Source: Paenibacillus sp. OVF10
Lineage (GTDB): Bacteria > Bacillota > Bacilli > Paenibacillales > Paenibacillaceae
Length of the DNA stretch: 64,000 nt
Assembly: GCA_022836915.1 (NCBI GenBank)
Contig: CP094668.1
Coordinates: 1-64,000 of the forward strand
Direction of reading: 5' to 3'
Under the pieces are notes generated by a model, which was not told the origin of the DNA, searched no databases, and saw only the letters and a program-made list of their open reading frames with translations. Both the position numbers and the translations under genes were made by a program. Position 1 is the first letter of the stretch; each line of letters opens with the position of its first letter. Shown here piece by piece: positions 58,649 through 64,000 of this stretch.

Positions 58649-59476
58649 TTACCCTTTGACCGCACCCTCCGCAATCCCCTCCATGATAAACTTCTGGAAG
58701 AACGCATAGATCAGAATAACTGGAATCGCAGTCAGTACCAGGGAGGACAGAATCAACGGCCATTCCTTGTTATATTCACCAAACAGCATGTTCGTGGACA
58801 GAATCAGCGTATAACGATTCACATCGGTCAACATGAGCAGTGGCAGCAAGAAGTCATTCCAGATCCACAGGAAGTCCAGAATTGCGATGGTGACTGTGAT
58901 CGGAAGCAGCAGCGGGAAGATAATCTGGAAGAACGTCTGGAACTCATTACATCCGTCAATCTGAGCCGACTCCTCCAATTCACGCGGAATGGACTTCACA
59001 AACCCGTGATAGAGGAAGATTGCCATGTTCACACCAAGCCCGATATAGATCAGGGCCAATCCGTACGTGCTTCCTTGCACCCCCATGCCTTTGGCTACCC
59101 GTGTCAGCGGAATCATGATTGAGTGGAACGGTACCAGCATGGATGCAACAAACAGGAAGAAGATCAGGTTGCTCAAGCGGCCGGAGGTACGTGACAACTT
59201 GTATCCCGCAAGTGAGGCACAGAAGACGATTCCCCCGATCCCCAGAAAGGATACAATCGCCGAGTTCATCGAACTGCCCAACAGATTGATTTTGTTAAAC
59301 GCGTCCGAATAATTCTCCCAGTGAAGCGTTGTTGGCAGCGCGATAAAGGACTGGAACATCTCACCCTGTGTTTTGAAAGAGTTCACAACCGCCATGTAGA
59401 TCGGCAGCATGGCGACGAGAGAGCCCAGAATCAGCAGCAGTCGAATCAGATAACTGTTCAGTCGTTGCATCCTCAT
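58649..59476 (-). CDS. carbohydrate ABC transporter permease, MalG type
   Basis: Intact 275-residue inner-membrane subunit of a CUT1 sugar importer. First helix LIRLLLILGSLVAMLPIYMA, and the ATPase-docking EAA loop ELEESAQIDGCNEFQTFFQI followed by IFPLLLP. The C-terminus ends FMEGIAEGAVKG, as usual for the family. The start overlaps the stop of the partner permease as ATGA. No ATPase gene is present, so a shared MsmX-like ATPase elsewhere probably powers it. Confidence 0.9.
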   Translation of the reverse strand: MRMQRLNSYLIRLLLILGSLVAMLPIYMAVVNSFKTQGEMFQSFIALPTTLHWENYSDAFNKINLLGSSMNSAIVSFLGIGGIVFCASLAGYKLSRTSGRLSNLIFFLFVASMLVPFHSIMIPLTRVAKGMGVQGSTYGLALIYIGLGVNMAIFLYHGFVKSIPRELEESAQIDGCNEFQTFFQIIFPLLLPITVTIAILDFLWIWNDFLLPLLMLTDVNRYTLILSTNMLFGEYNKEWPLILSSLVLTAIPVILIYAFFQKFIMEGIAEGAVKG

Positions 59477-60356
59477 GCTTCCACCTCTTTCTTCTTCATG
59501 ACGGTGATCTGGATGAGTGTAAAGATGAGCACGATGATGAACAGCACAACCGATTTGGCACTCGCATAGCCGTATCTGAAGTTATTGGAGAACGCTTCTT
59601 CATAGATGTTCATCGTGATAACCTGCGTGGCCCGACCCGGTCCACCACCAGTCAGTCCGTACACCACTTCGAACACTTTAAATGCTCCGTTCAACGTCAG
59701 GAAGAAACAGATGGTCACGGCATGAGTAATCATCGGCAACACCACATTGCGCAGTACCTGGAATGCGTTGGCCCCATCAATAACAGCCGCTTCCTTGAGA
59801 CTTTTTGGCACCCCTGGAGAGCGGCCAGATAGATGATCATCATATACCCTACACCGTTCCAGAGCGATACGATCAGAATGGAGTAAAATGAAAACTTCGG
59901 ATCACCCAGCCACTGCTGGTCGAGGAACGAAAAAGCCAGTTTCTCTGCGAGTTGTGGTAACACCTGAGAGAAGATGAATGTCCACATGAAAGCACTGATG
60001 ATTGTACTGATCATGTTAGGCATGAAGAACAGCGTCCGGAAAAGCCCTTTGCTGCGCGTCCGTGACTCTATCAACACGGCGAGTAACAAGGCAATTCCAT
60101 TTTGCAGAATCAGCATAAATATTACATATTTCATCGTGAACCACAGGGAGTTCAGAAAGTCGGGATCTTCTTTGAACAATTCCACAAAGTTGCCCAGACC
60201 GATAAAACTGTAATCCAGATTGAGTCCGTTCCAATCCGTCAGACTATAGAACATGCCACTAAACGTGGGATACAGCAGGAAAATCGCATAGATGACAAAG
60301 GCAGGCGCAGTGAACGCGAGCAGTGACAGATACTTCTTGAACACATTCGTAGCCAT
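59473..60356 (-). CDS. carbohydrate ABC transporter permease, MalF type (one frameshift)
   Basis: Partner permease. N-terminal helix LSLLAFTAPAFVIYAIFLLY, then FMPNMISTIISAFMWTFIFS. After one break near 59.81 kb comes the EAA loop PKSLKEAAVIDGANAFQVLR and FEVVYGLTGGGPGRATQV. AAAAGGGGAG lies five bases before the ATG used; a GTG six codons earlier coincides with it. Length ~295. Confidence 0.88.
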
Positions 60357-60454
60357 TGGTTCTCCCCTTTTCACTCGAAGCGGATGATTGTAAACGAGGG
60401 AACGAAGAACGTTCTGCCTGCCATATCATCTGCTTGGAGACTGCGACGAAATAA

Positions 60455-60519
60455 AGTACCGCTAATTTGTTGACAAAACTCCCAAAACCGTTGAGATTTT
60501 GCCAACAAAAGCAGGTACT
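60455..60519 (-). promoter_or_regulatory. intercistronic hairpin between binding protein and permease genes
   Basis: AGTACC...GGTACT encloses an imperfect stem TTTGTTG-CAAAA / TTTTG-CAACAAA. Such structures after binding-protein genes commonly protect that mRNA or cut read-through, giving more binding protein than permease. Confidence 0.5.
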
Positions 60520-60536
60520 AAATTTCTCGCAACTCC

Positions 60537-61817
60537 TTACTTGTTGACCTTGTTGTAGGATTTCCACGCCTTGTCGAGCGCATCGATAACCTGCTGTTGA
60601 TTTAGTTGTCCAGAGTAGTAGCCTTGCAACGCTTTGCCTGACTCGTCTTTCACCGCTTGAGGAAGGGATGGGTCCTCATAAGCTTTACCTTCACTCACAT
60701 ATTTCTGGGCATCGTCTACCCACGGGAAGCTCTTGAAGTCATGGATCTTGGCAATCGGATTGAACTTGAGTGCTTCGAAGAATGCACTTGAATCCTTGTC
60801 ATCGAGAATGTAGTTCACGAAATCGAGTGCCACTTCTTTGTTTTTGCTAGATGACGATACTGCCAGTGAAGTGGAGGTGCTCAGATTGATTTTGGTATCA
60901 TCCGGATTGTCATTGATCGGCATTGGTGCTACACCAAAGTTAAAGTCCGGGTTGGACTTCAGAATCGTTTCGGCAAACCATGGTCCCTGAATCCACATCG
61001 CGGCGCTTCCTGATGCGAAGGCTGCTGAACCATCATCTCCACCCACTTCCAGCGCTTTGTCTGTTCCATTGGCATTGACGAGATCGAAGATATCAAACAA
61101 TGCTTTCATATCGGAAAAGGAGCCCTGATCCTGATTCATCTTCTCCACGAAGTCTTTGTGCTCAGACTGAGTTAATGCACCCACGGTAAGTGGCAGGAAT
61201 AATTGCGGAATCCAGGCTTCTTTGTAGGACAGTTCAAACGGTGTAATGTTGGCTGCTTTGAGTTTCTCCACGACCGCTTTCATTTCCGTTAACGTCGTTG
61301 GCACTTCCAGCCCTTGCTCTTTGAAAATATCTTTATTGTACAGATAGCCCCATGATACTGTTTCCAATGGAACAGCTACGATTTTGCCCTCCGCATCCGT
61401 TATGGAAGGCTTAACCGAATCCAGCAGCTTATCGACAAAGGGTTGGCCCGACAGGTCTTCCAGATAACCAGCTTTGCTGAACGGTGGAATCTCATTGACC
61501 GCATGCAAGGCAAACACATCCGGTGCATCATTGGAGGCGAGACGAGTCTTCAGAATCTGAGGGGCATTGTCCGCTGGCGGCATCTCCAGTTGCACGTTCA
61601 CCTCAATGTTTTTCTCTGCTTTCTCCTTGGCTTTGAACTGTTCTATATATTTATCGTAATGTTCTTTCAGCCGAGGTTGTGCAACGAATACTTTGAGTGA
61701 TACCGTGCTGCCTGACGCCGACTCCTCCTGCCCATTGTCCGTTCCTGCATTGGAACCGCAACCTGCGAGCAGAACACTGACCAGTACCGCACTTGCTACG
61801 CTTTTCCATACTTTCAT
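60537..61817 (-). CDS. sugar ABC transporter substrate-binding lipoprotein
   Basis: Intact 426-residue extracellular binding protein, family 1. Signal peptide MKVWKSVASAVLVSVLLAGC with the lipobox LAGC, a Gln/Glu/Ser-rich spacer, then KVFVAQPRLKEHYDKYIEQF. Ligand-site region FASGSAAMWIQGPWFAETIL. First gene of the transporter operon, directly downstream of a two-component system that likely senses the same sugar. The ligand cannot be identified. Confidence 0.92.
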   Translation of the reverse strand: MKVWKSVASAVLVSVLLAGCGSNAGTDNGQEESASGSTVSLKVFVAQPRLKEHYDKYIEQFKAKEKAEKNIEVNVQLEMPPADNAPQILKTRLASNDAPDVFALHAVNEIPPFSKAGYLEDLSGQPFVDKLLDSVKPSITDAEGKIVAVPLETVSWGYLYNKDIFKEQGLEVPTTLTEMKAVVEKLKAANITPFELSYKEAWIPQLFLPLTVGALTQSEHKDFVEKMNQDQGSFSDMKALFDIFDLVNANGTDKALEVGGDDGSAAFASGSAAMWIQGPWFAETILKSNPDFNFGVAPMPINDNPDDTKINLSTSTSLAVSSSSKNKEVALDFVNYILDDKDSSAFFEALKFNPIAKIHDFKSFPWVDDAQKYVSEGKAYEDPSLPQAVKDESGKALQGYYSGQLNQQQVIDALDKAWKSYNKVNK

Positions 61818-61863
61818 CTCTTATGACCTCCCGGTGTGTAACTGGTTTGTCTTTCATAGACTC

Positions 61864-61893
61864 ATTATATATCAGAGAATGAAAGCGCTTCAT
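61864..61893 (-). promoter_or_regulatory. promoter of the sugar transporter with a cre-like site
   Basis: TATAAT on the minus strand (61864-61869) lies ~45 bases before the binding-protein start. ATGAAAGCGCTTCAT (61879-61893) overlaps the expected -35. It is one T short of the perfect cre palindrome ATGAAAGCGCTTTCAT, and given the many missing bases in this sequence the full site may exist. It suggests catabolite repression by CcpA. Confidence 0.6.
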
Positions 61894-61964
61894 TGGACAA
61901 AATTAGACTTGTGTATTGGATTATTTTAAACCTTAATCCTGCCACAAATGCTCTCTCGAACGGC

Positions 61965-63074
61965 TCATTCCGTGCTACTGCTTGAATTGCCTGACATACG
62001 AGGTTGTCCCTTCCGCATCTCCCCTGGAGATATTCCGAAATGCTTCTTGAAAACCCGATAGAAGTAGGACACATCTTCATAACCCGCCATCTCGGCAACA
62101 TGCTTGAACGGAATCTGTTCATCCATCACCCATTCTTTCGCTCTCGTCATACGTAATTGGATAACATAGTCGGTCACGTTCACCTCATACTCTTTCTTGA
62201 ATACCTTGCTGAGATATTCCTTGCTGACAAAAAAGATCTGGGCGAGTTGCTCCAGCGTAATCATCTCCATACAGTGCTGCTCAATGTATTGCTTTACCTC
62301 ATTCAGGTTCAGCTTGTTCTTGAATTTACGCTGCGCAATCAGCTGCTCCAAAGCCTGGTAGTATGGAGTTGAAATCCATGTGATCGTGGATTCGATGGAA
62401 GCCAGCGCTGTTGAAGGAGGTAGCGCCGTTGCTTCGGGCCGCTCGTACAAGCCATTGGAGACGCACAGTTCATCCAACAAAGCCTGTAGTTCATGAGCCA
62501 CCCTTCCAAGCTGCCGAGGTCTGTTAATCTCGCATCGTTCCAGCTTCTGCTGCAATTGTTGGAACCACTCACGCAGACTCTGAACGTTCAGGTCATTAAA
62601 CCGCAAGCGAGCCTGCTGCTGAAACAGGGAGAACTCACCTGCGAAAGTAGAAGGATACGATTCCCATGATTCAGGCGCTGATTCAACCTTTTCCAACTCT
62701 TTTGCACATTTGGCAAGTACACCATTCAGTTCATCCGGATTCACCGGTTTGAGCAGATAATCTGCAGCCCGATGGCGGATTGCATGTTTTGCATAATTGA
62801 AGTCGTCATATCCGCTCACCACGATCACCTTGATCTGTGGGTACTGTCCGCTCAGCGTCTGTAGCAGCTCCACACCGTCTGTACCGGGCATGCGCATATC
62901 CGTAATGATAATGTGAGGCTGATGCTGCTTGACCAGTTGTATGGCCTGCTCACCATCCTCTGCCTCACCTGCAACGTTCATGCCGAGTTCATTCCAATCT
63001 CCCAGGTTGCGCAAAATATCCCGGTTCCACGGTTCATCGTCCACTAGCAGCACTCTGTACAGTTCTTTGTTCAC
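61965..63074 (-). CDS. AraC-type response regulator, YesN family
   Basis: Intact 369-residue regulator. Receiver domain (residues 1-125) with the acidic pocket LLVDDEP and phosphoacceptor Asp in IIITDMRMPG (near 56), Lys in ADYLLKPVNP. The C-terminal AraC double HTH (~265-360) has ITLEQLAQIFFVSKEYLSKV and GYEDVSYFYRVFKKHFGISP. A GTG start overlaps the kinase stop by four bases, with GGAGG upstream. It likely activates the sugar transporter operon next to it. Confidence 0.93.
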   Translation of the reverse strand: MNKELYRVLLVDDEPWNRDILRNLGDWNELGMNVAGEAEDGEQAIQLVKQHQPHIIITDMRMPGTDGVELLQTLSGQYPQIKVIVVSGYDDFNYAKHAIRHRAADYLLKPVNPDELNGVLAKCAKELEKVESAPESWESYPSTFAGEFSLFQQQARLRFNDLNVQSLREWFQQLQQKLERCEINRPRQLGRVAHELQALLDELCVSNGLYERPEATALPPSTALASIESTITWISTPYYQALEQLIAQRKFKNKLNLNEVKQYIEQHCMEMITLEQLAQIFFVSKEYLSKVFKKEYEVNVTDYVIQLRMTRAKEWVMDEQIPFKHVAEMAGYEDVSYFYRVFKKHFGISPGEMRKGQPRMSGNSSSSTE

Positions 63075-64000
63075 AAGGCTTCGCCTCCTGTATTGCAGGG
63101 GATTCGTACCGTAACGCTCGTCCCCTGTCCGTATTCACTTTCCATGCTCATCCCATATTCAGGTCCAAAATGCATTATAATTCGTGAGGCAGCATTGACC
63201 AGTCCAATACTTGTACCTGAACTCCACACCCGATCTGCCTGCAAGGTAAGCCGCTCCAGTCTGGATTGCATCTCCGTTAGTTTCTCAGCATCCATACCCA
63301 CGCCGTTATCACGAATTCGAATGGTTACATCTGTAGGTTCACAGACGACTTCAATGCCCAGCTTCCATTCGCCCGGTTTCTTCTCCAATCCATGTAAAAA
63401 TGCGTTCTCCACAATGGGTTGCAAAGACAACTTGGGAATATAACATGCCCGAAGTTCCCCGGTAATCTCCAGGGTATATTCAAGCCTGCCGGCAAAACGT
63501 TGCTTCTGAATCAGCATATAATGCTCCAACTGATCGAGTTCAGACTGTAGAGGGACAAGTCCATCCGGCGCGCGCACAATATAACGAAACATCTCGCTTA
63601 AGGCTCGAATGACTTTGTAACTGTCTGCCGGTTTTTGCGAGTAGACCATGCCGCCAATCATCTGCAACGTATTTTGCAGGAAATGCGGATGGATCTGGGA
63701 TTGCAGTGCTTTGAGCTCGGCCGTCTGCTTCTCAAGATTCATTAGGTAGTTGTCGCGAATATGTTCGCGAATACGACTAGCCATGCCGTGCAGATTTTTC
63801 TCCAGCAGACCAATCTCATCTACCCGGCCGCTTCGTACCACTTCCCTGTCCTTGATCAGCTGAATACCCTTCATGGAATTCGCCAGTCTGACAATGGGCT
63901 TTGATGTACGCCAAGCCACCAGCGCAGCTAGTCCCACAGATATGACGGTTGCTAGGCCACCCACAACCAATCCATATTTCATCGTTTCCAAAGCACTTTC
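63071..64000 (-). CDS. sensor histidine kinase, YesM family (partial, 5' end outside the window)
   Basis: C-terminal ~310 residues of a membrane sensor kinase. One transmembrane helix (YGLVVGGLATVISVGLAAL) and a HAMP domain (WRTSKPIVRLANSMKGIQLI) are followed by the His_kinase motif LQSQIHPHFLQNTLQMIGGM with the phosphorylated His. The ATPase domain has IPKLSLQPIVENAFLHGLEK (N box) and IRIRDNGVGMD (G1). The reading frame stays open to the window edge, so the extracellular sensor and first helix are missing. Translationally coupled to the response regulator. Confidence 0.92.
   Translation of the reverse strand, partial: ESALETMKYGLVVGGLATVISVGLAALVAWRTSKPIVRLANSMKGIQLIKDREVVRSGRVDEIGLLEKNLHGMASRIREHIRDNYLMNLEKQTAELKALQSQIHPHFLQNTLQMIGGMVYSQKPADSYKVIRALSEMFRYIVRAPDGLVPLQSELDQLEHYMLIQKQRFAGRLEYTLEITGELRACYIPKLSLQPIVENAFLHGLEKKPGEWKLGIEVVCEPTDVTIRIRDNGVGMDAEKLTEMQSRLERLTLQADRVWSSGTSIGLVNAASRIIMHFGPEYGMSMESEYGQGTSVTVRIPCNTGGEAL

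Noticed and set aside
1..64000. tRNA, rRNA or IS transposase genes
   Set aside because: I looked for cloverleaf-like and transposase-like sequence while reading both strands and found none I could support. A tRNAscan or IS search would settle it.

Overview
The window looks like a chromosomal segment of a Paenibacillus-type spore-former. Evidence: a sporulation signalling gene (spoIIR), a Spo0E-family phosphatase, strong AGGAGG-type ribosome sites, paired SMR pumps and a YesMN-type two-component system beside a sugar ABC transporter. The order prfA-prmC-...-spoIIR-ywlC-mntP-ywlE-ywlG-glyA also matches the Bacillus subtilis ywkE/ywlG neighbourhood. Base composition is about 45-50 % GC, apart from two GC-rich islands inside ywlC and prmC.

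Layout, left to right. (1) 0.3-11.7 kb, minus strand: a housekeeping run from prfA down to glyA, with two FtsW/RodA-type genes, spoIIR, the threonylcarbamoyl-AMP synthase gene, a manganese exporter and a protein-arginine phosphatase. (2) 12-17.5 kb: a nitrilase-family enzyme, ychF, an acetyltransferase, a small exported/membrane protein, a Spo0E-like phosphatase, and a HTH-TPR receptor followed immediately by a 45-residue exported peptide gene, which is the layout of an RRNPP quorum-sensing cassette. (3) 18-28.7 kb, minus strand: fni plus a seven-gene, translationally coupled C30 carotenoid operon (two crtN-like genes, crtM, a CruF-like gene, acyltransferase, glycosyltransferase, crtP-like oxygenase). 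Upstream lies a CarH-type B12 photoreceptor regulator, and both promoters carry the same three-step 11-bp repeat. (4) 28.9-36.6 kb, plus strand: a phospholipase-D-family protein, TetR plus two SMR pumps, and TetR plus a SwrC-like RND pump. (5) 37-51 kb: a PucR-type regulator facing a long minus-strand operon for uptake and reductive degradation of pyrimidines (ABC transporter, aminotransferase, M20 carbamoylase, nitrilase-type ureidopropionase, PreT, PreA, hydantoinase, a 75-residue unknown). (6) 51.5-58.5 kb: two chemoreceptors, moaA, and a LysE exporter divergent from a MocR regulator. (7) 58.6-64 kb, minus strand: a sugar ABC transporter and a YesN/YesM-type response regulator and sensor kinase, the latter cut by the window edge.

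Two families of structured intergenic repeats recur far apart: a long imperfect palindrome (four copies, two short and two long) and a roughly 200-bp element built of two direct and two inverted 26-30-bp units (two copies). One copy of each sits inside the pyrimidine operon between preT and preA. A third, MITE-like element lies upstream of spoIIR.

Important caveat: many genes are split by single-base frameshifts. Most of those I resolved are one missing base, often in a homopolymer, and they are densest in the first 10 kb and rare after 31 kb. Essential genes (glyA, prfA, prmC) are affected, so sequencing or assembly error is the likeliest cause. I annotate such genes over their full reconstructed span as CDS and note where the breaks are. 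I saw no rRNA, tRNA, CRISPR array or insertion-sequence transposase.
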